Assembly (NCBI RefSeq): GCF_000143415.4
Contig: NW_003314313.1
Location: forward strand, 833,430 to 897,429
DNA from: Selaginella moellendorffii
Taxonomy: Eukaryota > Streptophyta > Lycopodiopsida > Selaginellales > Selaginellaceae
DNA length: 64,000 nt
Direction: 5' to 3'
Positions 23,384 to 35,121 of the stretch are shown here, one piece after another. The position numbers and the translations under genes were made by a program. How positions within the stretch are numbered: the first letter of the stretch is position 1; the number at the start of each line of letters is the position of its first letter. The notes under the pieces were generated by a model. The model was given only the letters and a program-made list of their open reading frames with translations, was not told where the DNA came from and searched no databases.

Positions 23384-23757
23384 ATGCACGAAAGAAGCGG
23401 GGAAAGTATTCTAGTGTTTGCTATTTCTCATTTTTTATTTTTTTGCAGGTGGCACTTTTTTTGTAACCTTTGCGAGTTTGAGTAAAGCCATAATTCGAGA
23501 TCTCTTTTGTTTTTTGAGTCATTGAGCTTGCCTGAAAATCACTGCAGGCCTGCATTGCAGCGGATCTCTGACCAGGGTTTGTCTCTCTCGCGTTTTGCTG
23601 ATGCAGGGTCCTTTTCTTGTGAGTTCCAAAGCTATGCTTGCAAAAGGTCCATAGCAACGAGTATAGCAACGAGCATCGTGTAAGGTACTGCACTGACTTT
23701 GAGCTTCTTCTTTTTCATTTCCTCTAATCCCAGCTTTCCTTCTCGTGACAGCATCCC
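23384..23757. other. 3' flank of coiled-coil gene
   Basis: No gene. Contains TTTGTCTCTCTCGCGTTTTG then TGCTGATGCAG, related to the flank near 40890-40915, and ends with a short piece (GCATCGTGTAAGG, 23674-23686) repeated near 18095-18110 (inverted) and 27312. Confidence 0.5.
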
Positions 23758-26680
23758 GAGATGTTTGGCGAAACTGTGACAGACGTGAACTTCCAAGTTG
23801 GGGAGAGATACTCAGATTTCCTCAAGGTTTTAAAACTTTATTTATATTGTACTGTATGGGTGCGTCTCAATGATTTTTCCTTTCCATTGTTTCCGGTAGG
23901 AAGCCAAAGGTCTTACTGAAGGGGAAGCTGAAAAGCGTTTAGTAGAACTTGGTCCAAATGAAACGCCGCTCATGATGTTTATGGTGGCACTGGGCGCTGC
24001 GATAACCATTTACAATCGACGTCGAGGCCAGTTCATGATAGCCAAGGTAAAGCGTTGTGAATCAGTTTCAGATGGTTGGGAAACGTCCTTTCTTGTTTTC
24101 AGATCACTGAGTATGATACGCACGCAAGTTGAAGCTCTGCAAAGCCGTCAATGGATAAACCTTGCTTCGCGAAACTTGGTACCCGGCGATGTGATCAAGC
24201 TGAAAAGCGGCCGGGTGCTTCCGTGCGATCTACTGATCATCAAAGGTTTGAAACCGTCTGTTTCTCGGTTTTTAACTAGCTTCGAAAAGGCTCCTGTGTT
24301 TGTGACGAGAGTGCTTTGACTGGTGAGCCCATGCCAGTGCAAAAATACGCTGCTCCCAAGGCCGACGTGATTCGAGCAGGACAGGACCATGATGATGCTC
24401 TCGCAATCGTCGTGGAGACAGGTATATGCTTTTGCCATGGTTTTTTTCTTTTACTAAGGAACGTATTTACGCATTTTTCTGTGACCCGGTATGCAAAGGC
24501 GAACTGCTTGCGACGATTCTGTGCCCTCAAAAGCTCATCTTCAAATACGATGAGGAGCTTCCCTGCCTCCATGTTATCTACGCTTTGGTGTGTCCATAAA
24601 GTGTCAGGTATATATTGATGATTCTCTATATGAAATCATTTTTCCAAACTGTCTCTATTGTGGACCAGAACATGAACGGACAGCAGAGTATTTGGGTGAG
24701 AAAGTGGATCTACTGTTGATGATATTCTTTTCCTGGACTGGCCACATGTCATGAAAGTTTGGAAAGGACTTGGTTGGAAACCAGGTTTAGTAATTTTCCC
24801 CAGAAAAGTTTGGATGTTAAGTCTCTGCCTTTTGTGACAGGTGGTAATGTTCTCAGCTGTGGGATGGAATTTGATAGAGTCCGTAAACAGTCCCCCAGTC
24901 GTTTCAGATGGTTCCGGATCACGGACCTTTAGAATCGTGAGACGAAACGAGTTTGATCAATCGAGAGCAATAATGTGTTGTTGTGGAGGACAACGCTGGA
25001 AACTTTCACATCTACTGCAAGGTTCTTGCGTCTAGCATTCGCAAGCCTTCACTCATCAATATTTCCGTTCAAGCATGGCAGGGTTCTTTCCAAAAGATTA
25101 AGGAGCTGAGCGACGCTCAAAGGACTATGAGGACAGAGCACGGCTCCAAGCTCTGCGCGGTTGTTATGTTCTTGGTTTAAGCTACAGGTGCACGCTGTTT
25201 CCTCAGTCTTTCAGGCTTTTTATACTGTTTTCTTCCAATGGCTTATTGCTGAACCTTGCAGATACGTTGGCTGATATCTGGCATTTGAAGATATGTAAGG
25301 AATGAATACCTGAATTTTATATCTCTGGTCTTGTTTAGGAACGAGCTCAAGCCGGATAACTCTGCAGCTATTCAATGTCTCAAAGCTGGAAAGGTACGTT
25401 GTCTATATTGATTATGCTGGAAAACGAAATGCTCGTGGTCGATAGGTTCGTCCCGTGATGGTTACCGGTGATAATGCTCAATGCGGCCACTATATTGGTA
25501 AACAGGCTGGTATGCTCTCATCTGACTGTAAGATACTACTGGGTGATATAAGGGACGACAACAGATAGCTTTGTCTCTGTAGCGTGGTATGGTCTCCTCT
25601 GGGTGGTAGTAAAGTGACTACGGGTATAAGCCGCATGTCCACCGAAGAATTACTTCAAAGTAGAGCGAGCTCACTTGAGGACGGGACCTTGGAACTTGCG
25701 GTTACGGGTAAAGCGTTTATCGCTTACAAGAATCCAAGGATGGACGACCTACTTCTTTACACACGAATCTTGCAAGATTCACTCCTTCCGATGAGGTCCA
25801 GTTTGTTCTCTTATTATAATAGTCTCATGCGGTTGTGGACTTGCAGGAGAAAGTGGTAACTATGCATAGAAACCGTGGCCTAATCGTGCGAATGTGTGGT
25901 GACGGTGGAAACGATTGTGGAGCGCTAAGGGCCGCTCACGCCGGCATTGCTTTAAGTGCTGCAGAAGCATCGGTGGTGTCTCCATTTACTGCCAGAACAA
26001 ATCGGTCAGTTCAAGCTTTTTTTCTCAAGCAATCGCGCAAAGTTGATGTTTTCTTTGTAGGTCCAAGCCGTGGTATATTTACTACGTGAAGCGCGAGGTG
26101 CTCTCCATACGTCGTTCGCATGCTACAAGTTTCTGATTATTTATGGCCTCCAGTTCTCAATATTTAAGCTTTGTTGTTATTGGTAAGCTTGGACTTCCGA
26201 GATCTTAACGCTTTCAATCCAGGTTTGGGATCATAGCCTGCCGAATGGACTTCATATTTATTGATGGCGTAGCTGTGCTTAGCATTGGTTATGCCAGGTC
26301 TCGGTGCAATGCTGAAAAAAATACTCAACAAGGTTCCTACTCTTCTCTCACCTTGAGTCTATGAAATGTTTAACCGTAGTTTGCTTGGGCCTTTGAATGT
26401 AGCATCGGTGTTGGGGCTCTGGGGAAGCAGTGTTCCTGGTGGCTTCAATTTTTTTCATGGCAGGCCAGAAGAATTACGTGAAATGGCCAGCACAGTAGGT
26501 GATTGGTGTTGTAAAGTTCGTGCTTAAAGTGTCGTTTGTTTCAGATACTCTCATGGTGCAAGCTGGTGGATGCTGACCACAGCGTTGCTCTTCACAATGT
26601 ATTTCCAGTTCATCACGTCCGCATTCGTGGTCTCGTTTGGCTCCCAAGTTTCGAAAGAACGTATTCAAAAACTTGTCTTT
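23758..26680 (+). pseudogene. P5B-type cation-transporting ATPase relic, copy A
   Basis: Fragmented P-type ATPase. Blocks in order: EAKGLTEGEAEKRLVELGPN (23900), MFMVALGAAITIYNRRRGQ, WINLASRNLVPGDVIKLKSG with PCDLLIIKG (24150-24245), ALTGEPMPVQKYA (24320), GELLATILCPQKLIFKYDEE (about 24500), NELKPDNSAAIQCLKAGK then VRPVMVTGDNAQ (25340-25480), [20 protein letters not shown] with [10 protein letters not shown] (25890-26000), [19 protein letters not shown] (26070) and FQFITSAFVVSFGS (26610). This is the P5 order; LTGEP, VTGDN and GDGxND are actuator and hinge motifs. The DKTGT segment is missing here but present in copy B. Frames shift repeatedly and stops occur. Alternatives such as P5A are less likely because of the [18 protein letters not shown] and SPFTA context. 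Confidence 0.82.
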
Positions 26681-26689
26681 GATGATAAG

Positions 26690-27045
26690 TCTTCTAATTT
26701 CAAGTAGTTTCAAGCACTTAAGTCTTTTCCACGCAGGTTTCGTACTGATCATGCTCTTGTCTGCTTCTTCCTCACAACAAGTTCAGGGAAGTATGGCTGC
26801 AACGCCCATTGATGATGATGAGTTTAAGGCCCGCTTCCTCGAGCATAGTAAGATGACGGAAACATCTTCCATGGCCGAGCTCCTGGTTTTCCATGAGAAA
26901 GCCTCTCATTCTTTCCACAACTAAGTCATATCTCTGTGTTTTCTTCCAGGAAAATGGTGGACAGCCTTCGTCGGCTATGAGCTTTGATTTCCGTTTCAAG
27001 CTAAAAGCGGCCTGAGCATATTCTTAGAATCGTTCGCAAACGATG
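26690..27045 (+). pseudogene. Post-DKTGT ATPase fragment
   Basis: FKARFLEHSKMTETSSMAEL with VFHEKASHSFHN (26815-26925) matches FKARFLKHNKMTETSSMAKL on the minus strand at 18.65-18.84 kb, the segment downstream of the DKTGT relic. Here it lies after the ATPase C-terminal block, so the order is rearranged. Confidence 0.65.
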
Positions 27046-27049
27046 TACG

Positions 27050-27960
27050 ATAGTACTTTAACGTCCTGATTTTAAGATTTGGGCATTTTGCTTTCGTTCT
27101 GGATTGGATTTAGCTAGGTTTTCTTCTGCGCTTCTGACAAAGACGAGCTCCAAATTCCCGCTGCTGCTAGTGTCGCCGAGGTCAAGACGACGATCTTACG
27201 CTCCGTGTCTGACACAAATCGTGGCAAGGTGAGATTTTCTTTCCCACGCTTCTCTTTTTCTACCTGATTTCACCAAGACGTTCTGAGAAAGTGCATGTAC
27301 ACATGAATCAGCATCGTATAAGGTACTGCACTGACTTTTTTCTTTTTAATTTCCTCGAGAACTTCCCTCGCTAATCCCAGCTTTCCTTCTCGTGACAGCA
27401 TCCTGAGATGTTTTGCTCGTGGAACTTGCACTCCCGACTTTGATTCGCGATCCTCGAGCTTGATTAATCTGGGAAGGAAAAGAAAGAAGAAAGCAAAACG
27501 GTGAGTTCTTTCGTTTGTTTCGAGCCAAAGCTGACCTGTCTCGTTCCACAGGTAAACCGATTCTTGACAAGGCCGACCAGTTCCTCCGTATTCCATTATT
27601 TTCTTCTTCGTCTTTCGATCCTTTGACGTTGGTGCTACTTCCGGGCCTCGGATTCACTGGCTGCTGCTGGACATCCATTAAATCCAAGTCCCAAGCTCCG
27701 TACTGGGGGTTTTCCATCCGGACTTGCTCTGGAGGAACAACGTTAGCAGTGCTATGGGAGCTTTGGTGGGCTTTGTGACGAGGGAAACTCTTTGCTGCGA
27801 AAGAAGAATTACTGATGCAAATCTTTGAGGTTGCTCGCAGCTCTTTGGAAAAGTTTTACAGGCTTAGTCGACTGTTTGGTGGGGCTGGTCACCATCTACC
27901 TGGACGAGTAGACAAACCGCCTGTAATCCTGTCCAGGATATTGGCTTGGTTCCAATCAAA
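27050..27960 (+). repeat. Partner of 17.64-18.49 kb segment
   Basis: Same sequence as the minus strand at 17640-18490, but with an extra stretch at about 27315-27490. A minus-strand frame there gives GKLGLAREVLEEIKKKKVSA then VPYTMLIHVYMHF, which looks like one P-class PPR repeat. Confidence 0.7.
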
Positions 27961-27974
27961 CATTACACTGAAGT

Positions 27975-28290
27975 TACCTGTCCCGACTGGATCGTTTATA
28001 TGCGTTGAAAACTATGCACGCCCCGGTCGCAGCATCGCAGCAAACTTAGAAAGTGGACCCACGGCATTAGTTGTGACAATCCAAAGGAGCAACACAGGAC
28101 CAAGGCACAGAGAACTTAGAGCTCAGCGTCTCAAACGCATTTTAGATCAAGAGAAACAAGCACAGATGACTGTGGAAATGCATTTAGACAAGAAGCACGA
28201 TCTACATCGAGGAACTAGAATCAGTAAACTAACCTTCTGTGCAAGCAGTAAAGCATTATAACGAACGGAAGGATCTCCATTTCTTTCTGC
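27975..28290 (+). repeat. Dispersed repeat family, copy 3
   Basis: Starts CCCGACTGGATCGTTTATAT and contains CAATCCAAAGGAGCAACACA. It encodes ALVVTIQRSNTGPRHREL and VEMHLDKKHDLHRGTR. Truncated at GGATCTCCATTTC. Confidence 0.75.
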
Positions 28291-28299
28291 CAAAATGTT

Positions 28300-28490
28300 C
28301 GACAACACACAAAACGTCCTGGATTCATGATGAAGTTTTAGTCCCGGCTCAAACTTTAAAATAAACCTGGAAGCTCACCACACAGGAAGGATAAAGATGG
28401 AACGAAGACTCACACTTTGGTGAGCTTTTTGGCCGTGTCTAAAAGCCCAAGCTTGAAGACACAAACTTGGTGCCAAGTTTCTTCTTGTTA
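28300..28490 (-). pseudogene. Second truncated mtSSB copy
   Basis: Matches the end of the mtSSB gene on the minus strand (GAGCTTTTTGGCCGTGTCTA, AAGCCCAAGCTTGAAGACAC). It lacks exon 3 with the same junction as the 16.8-kb copy (GGAAGCTCACCACACAGGA), so both come from one already deleted intermediate. Confidence 0.8.
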
Positions 28491-28679
28491 TTGTAAAGTC
28501 TGCTAAGGATATCATCATCCTTTGAGTACTTCATTTGGAGTTCCACTCCCACTCTCGACTTTCCAAATCAGAACCTTAGATCCAAACATATTACACTTGT
28601 TGGACTTTTGCTTTAACCACTACTAATGTCTCAATGGAGTCTCTAAAAAAGGACATAAAGACTGACACATGATAAGTGT

Positions 28680-29060
28680 TGTGACACAGGAAAGTGTCAA
28701 AAACAAGTCTAAAATGGAGTCTGAGATGAAGTCCGATATGAATTCAAAATGGTCTTAATATGGACTTGAGATGGAGTCCGAGATGAAGTCTAAGATGAAC
28801 CTGAGATGGAGTCCAAGATAGACCTGAGATAGAGTCCAAGATAGAGTCTAAGATTGAGTCTGAGATGGATCTGAGATAGAGTTTGAGATGGACTTGAGAT
28901 GGAGTCTGAGGTCGAGTCTAAGATAAAGTCCAAGGTCAAGATGGAGTTTGAGGTCAAGACCGAGACCGAGACTGAGACCGAAACTAAGACTAAGTCTAAG
29001 ACCAAGTTTGAGACCGAGTCCGAATCTAAGTTTGAGTCCGAGGGTGAAAGCCTAAAGCGT
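28680..29060. repeat. Degenerate short-period array (GAGATGGAGTCC-like)
   Basis: Variants of GAGATGGAGTCC, AAGATAGAGTCTAAG and GAGACCGAGACTGAGACCG follow one another for about 380 bp. The minus strand reads as long Ser/Asp/Leu/Val runs, a composition artefact rather than a protein. Confidence 0.75.
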
Positions 29061-31340
29061 TTGTCTCGTAGACCCTGAGGGGTTTGGTGAGCTTCAAAAG
29101 TATGGTAGGGGGAAGACTCTAGTGGAATTAATTTGGCCAAGAAAAACCAATGTGACCAAAGAAAGCTATACTCATATGTTGGGTGATGATAAAACCATTA
29201 AAGAGTCCAAGGTTAGAGTGAATATAGACAAAAGGGTAAGTTTGGTGAAGTGTTCAAAAGTTGACTCTAGCTCCCTTGGAAAATCAAATGGTCGATGCTC
29301 CCAATCCAAGTATGGGTGGCACTATCTATTTGGATACCTAGCTTGGCTCATTGGAACCTCGCTCTAGCCACATAGCTAAGGCACCTAAAGGTGGAAGGTG
29401 AGAAAAGTACTCACGAGGCTTGTATAAGGCTATGATGTTTTGAAATGTCATCCCAAAGTCCTAGACTATGGAAAGGAAGAGGTGATGTCCTCTAATATAG
29501 TGACAAAGGATATAGTCATATAGTGAGGAAGTCCCAGAAGTCAAAGAGACTTAGTGGTCGGGCTTTTGAGCTCAAACCCAATGGTGGTGTTGGCAAGCAT
29601 TGCCAGAGACAAAAAGGGAGTTGGTAGGGATTAAAAAAAGGATATGGAGGAAAGGTGTTTCATGTCTTTGGGCATATTAAAGATGCTAAAGTGTGGTTAT
29701 TGGATGACCACTTATGGATAGATGGTCTAATTTGGGGAGATGGGATTATGGTGCAGGTGGTCTTGGACTATATATGTGACAAAAGGGGAATGGACATGGT
29801 TTTAGCATAACAAGTAGATATGTCGATGGTACCTTTGGGTGTCAGTCATGGGATTGGACAAATTGAGCACTTGGACCAAGTGCAAAGGTTAAGTGGAATA
29901 AATGCCATTTATGGGGATAGCAAATCCTTAAGTCCGAAATAGGATTTATGGAGGTTGTGAGTGAGACTCCTCCAAGTAGTTGGTGGTGTGGTTAAGTGAC
30001 TAAAGTAAAATGGTATCAAAAGTATTCCTTAATCTGACTCTTATTGGTAATCAAATATATCACCACTTGATATTGGCATTGGAAAGTCCTAAGAGTGGGT
30101 TTTCCTCAAAGAGTAGTATGTCAAAAGGGCATGATTCTCCACCTTAGTTCATAAATGAACATATTGGCAATATGGTCAAATTGTATATCTTTTAGCTTAA
30201 GCTATGCCAATCCCATTTCCATTGGGATTCCTTTGGAAAAGGGTTCTCATGAAAGGGGTTAATAAGGGAACAACTTTAAGATCTTTGGAACAATAAAAGG
30301 TTTTGCTTAAAAAGTTGAGGATATAATCTATATAAGCGTTTGATTTAGCAAATTGGTTAATATGGTTGTGATAAACAACTACAATTGGGATCACGAGAAT
30401 GATGGAAACTCCTAGATGATAAAGGAGTTATGAGATTATCCTCATATAATTGAGGATGGTGCTCTAGAATTTGAGATTGGAATTAGTGACTATAAGAGGT
30501 CAAATATGGATGAAGACACTAGTCCTTGAAATGGTAGTTGGGGCTACTTTTAATAAATGCTAGAACAAACCTAAAGAATTGGGGGTATACTTAGAGGATG
30601 AGTTAGTATTTTTATGATATGGACGGATAGTCCTAATGGGCAAAAATAGCCCACAGAAAACAAAAAATAATTAAATGTTAGAGTAACACTTGCTGCAGAT
30701 GGTTCTTATAAGTAGGACATGAATACAAGAAGTTGTATTTCAGAGAATTGACACATCAAAAATATATATGAGGCTAAGACTTTATGGGTTGTCAAATTAG
30801 CAAAGTCCAAAAAGCTAGATGACTCGAGTGGAGTCAAGGAATGGTCCTAAAAGACTAGTGGAAGCATTTGGACGAAGGTGTGTTACATCTTACGAAAGAT
30901 GAGAAGGATCATAAGATCCAAGTATGAGAATAATGGGTATTTTATTGATGGCAAAATGTGCCATACTAAAGTCATGGGAAATGTGTTCCCGGAAGAAAGC
31001 AACTTTGGCATAGAGTTGTGTGTGAACACCATAGTGTAGTGTTAATTGATAGTTGGCATGAGAAACAACTGCTTTGGTCCTGGCAAAGACTTAAACATAA
31101 GTGGAGAGTATCGTGAAAGTAGGCTTGTGAAGCTGACCCCAAATGTCTCAAGAGATAAGGCCTTAAAGTCAAGTTAGCTAGTTGTGTGTGGACCTAAATA
31201 ATGATGGAGATATGGAAACACCAACAATGAGTTGTATATGGCATAATTGATTGGATTGGTAGAAGTTAACTTCCCAAAACTTTTTGTTGGGATAAGAAGG
31301 TTAGATATATCCCAAGGGGGGATAAATTGTTTATGTTAGG
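29061..31340. mobile_element. Probable decayed retroelement
   Basis: AT-rich, stop-riddled DNA without a recognisable conserved domain. A purine tract followed by an LTR-like start (CCCAAGGGGGGATAAATTGT then TGTTAGGATATAATAAATTA, about 31309-31355) resembles the polypurine tract / 3' LTR junction of plant copia elements. No second LTR was found in the window. Confidence 0.3.
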
Positions 31341-34300
31341 ATATAATAAATTAATGTTATAAAGGGAAATGCTCATTATCAAGGAAGGTTATCATTAGGA
31401 CACTTAAACACTCTAGAACACTAGGAAATGATGTTTGATATCATGAGGGCCTTAGATAATGCCCAAGGGACTAAATCCTAATGAATAATAGATAAAAGGT
31501 GCTATTTAATGTCTAAAGTTGTGGAAGTATGAGAAGTCCGTTTATTTGAATTGGACAAAACCAAAAAGGGATTTTGGCATGGTTAGCAATGGGTATAAAG
31601 AGGCCCATGTAGAATGACATTAATCTTAGTGTGTGGGATTATAAGGTGAGTATGTTTGGATTTATGAATGACTCTCTAAACTATAGGGTAAATCCATCCC
31701 TAAGAATACTCTAAAGCATGGTAGATAGTGCAAAGTTATCCTTCTAGTCTGGAAGAGAATAACCAAAGAAAACATGTGATAGCAAAAATAAGTAGTAAAA
31801 AGATAGAACTAAATCATAGAAAGCGAAGGGCATAACTAAGGGTGGTTATGAAAATTAGGAGTGGAGGATCAAGTGGGTGCTTGAATATGTTGTTATTATC
31901 AACCATAATGCTATGGAGAGTATAATGAAGACATATGTGAAACTCACGCAAATATCGAGCATCATCCCAAGAATGATATGCTCATTGCTATAGTTTCAAG
32001 GTTCCCAATTGGTTTTATTGTAGATCGAATTGCATAATCCATCTAAAGTTAATCCCATCATCTATGTGAGCTTGTGACTAGGAAGTCATATGGATGTTAT
32101 AACAAATAAATATGCCACTAAATCCTCAAGATTTGGTCCATTTCCTATAACCTAACCTTTCATATAAGTATGTATAAAGGTTTGTTGTAAAATAGAAATG
32201 ACTAAGTCATTCAAGCAAGTTTTACATAGAAGTATACATTTAGAGCCACTTCTTTTTACTAGCCAGATCATATAGTAACTCTTAGTGAAATTTGTTGTTG
32301 GAATTTGGGTAGCAATTGTTTCAAAACTCATCTACAATAGAAAGAGAATTAATAAAATAAAAACAATGCTAATACTTGCTCACCTAAGAAATAATTAGAG
32401 TCCCCCGATGTGAAAAACAAGTAAACCACCATACTAACTAAGTTTGTAGTTTTGGAATTGCTTTCTCATAAGCATTACCTTTAGCCCACCATAAATGTAT
32501 GAATTTATAATTTTTTTCTGCATCTTCTAAAGTGTTTACAGTTTTTAAACTTTAGCACAACTATTTATGCTTATCATAATATTCAACTTGAATGTTTTTC
32601 TCTATGTGTTCATGTAGACTCTACTCCTAATGGAATAGATAACTCCTCTTTCGGCCAAATAAAACCTTGTCTGGACCACTATTGTAGACAGTTGTAATAA
32701 CTTGTTAATTTACTTGTGCTTTATCACTTATTAAACTATAACACATTGTTGGTATTGAAAATCCTATTTCATCTTAGTATATTTTATTTAGTAGTGTCCA
32801 ATAAAGAATTTGAGTTGGTATATTTTTTCATTTCATTTCACAAATAGCTATGATCATCAAGGATTGCACTCTATATAAAAGAACATTATTAATATAATAA
32901 CTGAATAAATGCACATTTATCTTGGATCATATATAGTGGCAGTCATTGTAGACCATTTGGGAATTTTGTGCATATGATCGAAACACACTTAAGAGTATTA
33001 TAAATCCATATATAGCTACATTTGCTTAACAAGAACAACTCTACTTCTAATACCATCTATCAACATCTTGAAAACATCATATCATTCTTTGGCTTAACCT
33101 TGAATTAGTCCTCAAAAAGCAATGCTTTGGAAGAAGTTGTAGATAAACTCATTTTTAAGCTTTAAAATTGCATTGAGACTTGAAGAATTTTTTAAAAAAA
33201 GAGAGATTTTCTTTTGGAGTTTTCTATCATAATTCACATTCTACAAAGATATTTTAAAGTAAGTACAAAATAATATTTCAAATTGACTAGATCTTACTTT
33301 CATTTATTAGTAAGTGCTAAAAGACTATTTAGTGCTTTGCTCAATTGTTGGGGTGAAAGTGTTATAGTGTTTGAAATTGATCATAAGAAATTTTGAGGAA
33401 TTAAGTTGTTTACTACTTTAGTAGTTATAACTGCAAGTCAAGCTCTTGGAAATTAATCTACTACCTTTGAAACAATAGATCTAGCCACATCAAAAGACTC
33501 CAAACATGTCCTACTCGCCACTTGATGGTTATGCTGACTAACGTGAATTACTGCTCTTGTGAATGTCACATTGTTTGAGACAACATAAAAGATGTGAGCT
33601 CCACATTCTCCTTCACATCATGGAAACTTCTTGCAAATATGATATTTTATAAAACCAAGTTGCTATGTAAGTACTTCATATTGTTTAGGTTGAATATGTA
33701 ACATATCATAAAACTGTTTGCAATTGAACTCTTGAAACTGGTTGTAGTATAGGCAATTTAAGTTGAAGCATTGAAAGAATCTAACACAGTTACTCCTTTG
33801 AACTCTTTTAGTAAAGTCTCAAAGCTATAAGTTTCACCCAAACATCTCTATCTTGATCTTAGCACATCCCCTTTATAGAATTTTTAAAAGGTGGAAGCTT
33901 AAAAACAAAATCCCCCTTATTGGTTTTATAAAGTCTAAATTGATTCACAAAAGTTTCCACATTGATACTTTAAATCATTGTGCTTGTAACTTTTATAAGC
34001 TTTAGTAGCTCAAACACAAATCCACTTCCCACATATCCTTTTGTATCTACATTTTTTATTGAGCTTGCCACTAAAGAGTTTACTATTGCCAAGGATGCAC
34101 ATGACTCTTTCTCATTTGTTGTTGAAGAAAAAACCTCTTTACTCTAAGTTGCTACATCACTTAAACCTACCATAAACTCCTTTAATTAAAACTCTACTTA
34201 TACAATTGGATTTAGTGCAAAATACATTTTCCCACGTAAAGAAATCTTTGTTATTGTACCTCATACCTTTAGTTGTTTGTAACAGTTTAACCTGATCAAA

Positions 34301-34507
34301 ATAAAGCTTAAAGAAAGCATACAATGATCCTTTCTCTCTCACCGACTCCATTTCTAATGACAACTCTCTCCCTTAATATTTCATTATAACATCACTTGCT
34401 CACTCTTCAGCTATACTTAAAATGAGGGAAAACCAAAACACAACTTACAAGAAAAATCAAGTCATTAATGGTAGTAAATTCTTATAGCTATAACTTTATT
34501 TTGTTCT
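31341..34507. other. AT-rich DNA, no gene seen
   Basis: No long open frame and no recognised motif. Strong A+T bias compared with the gene blocks. Probably old transposon sequence. Confidence 0.45.
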
Positions 34508-34749
34508 CTAAAATTGATTTAAAACTTTAAGGGGATCTAGGGCTGATGTCAGCATTAAAATTGGGTTAGGGTTTTTGGCAGCTAGGGTTTTTAAGCGAGA
34601 GATGGGTTCAGCATGGCGAGGAGCAGTAAGTACACAAGTAAGAAGCACTCTCTCACTGCCATGAGAATTGCCATGCCATCGTTCGATCTGTTGCAGCAGA
34701 TTGAGCTTGCCTAGCTCAGGCCGCCATGACCGTCGTGTGATGGGGTGTG

Positions 34750-35085
34750 GCGCTATGGCTCCCCCCATGGCAACATAGGCTGTGGCAACACCATGCACTG
34801 TAGAAGCTTGGACAGCACTATTGTGATTCTTGCAGCAACAGGAATCAGCTGCAAATCTAGCTGTTGCGTGAGAGTGAGCGACACCATGGCTCCTCCCATA
34901 GCAAGTCCAAGTGGTGGCACTTGCCACCACTTGAGCTGCCATGTGAGGGGGAGTGGCACCATGGCTCCCCCCACAGCAAGTCCAAGTGGTGGCGCTCGCC
35001 ACCACCCGAGCTGCCATGTGAGGGGAAGAGGCACCATGGCTCCCCCCATGGCAACTTGAGTGGTGGCAAGTGCCACCACTCAGAC
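34750..35085. repeat. 75-bp minisatellite with internal palindromes
   Basis: The marker ATGGCTCCnCCCA recurs at 34886, 34961 and 35036, exactly 75 bp apart, with a more diverged copy near 34755. Each unit carries a short inverted repeat, for example AAGTGGTGGCA / TGCCACCACTT (34909-34919 and 34922-34932) and GAGTGGTGGCA / TGCCACCACTC (35058-35068 and 35071-35081). Confidence 0.9.
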
Positions 35086-35098
35086 TTGCCACCTAAGT

Positions 35099-35121
35099 TG
35101 GGGCGGGGGGGGGGGGGCGGC
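35099..35121. repeat. Poly-G tract
   Basis: G-rich run with two C interruptions immediately after the minisatellite. Could form a quadruplex on the plus strand (inference). Confidence 0.75.

Noticed and set aside
28790-29140. 116-codon Ser/Asp/Val-rich minus-strand frame
   Set aside because: Translation of the short-period repeat array.
29061-31340. An intact copia retrotransposon
   Set aside because: No protease, integrase or reverse-transcriptase motif could be read, and no LTR pair; only a polypurine-like junction.
34508-35092. Overlapping Gly/Ser/His-rich frames in several phases
   Set aside because: Open in several frames at once because of the 75-bp minisatellite; typical of repeat artefacts.
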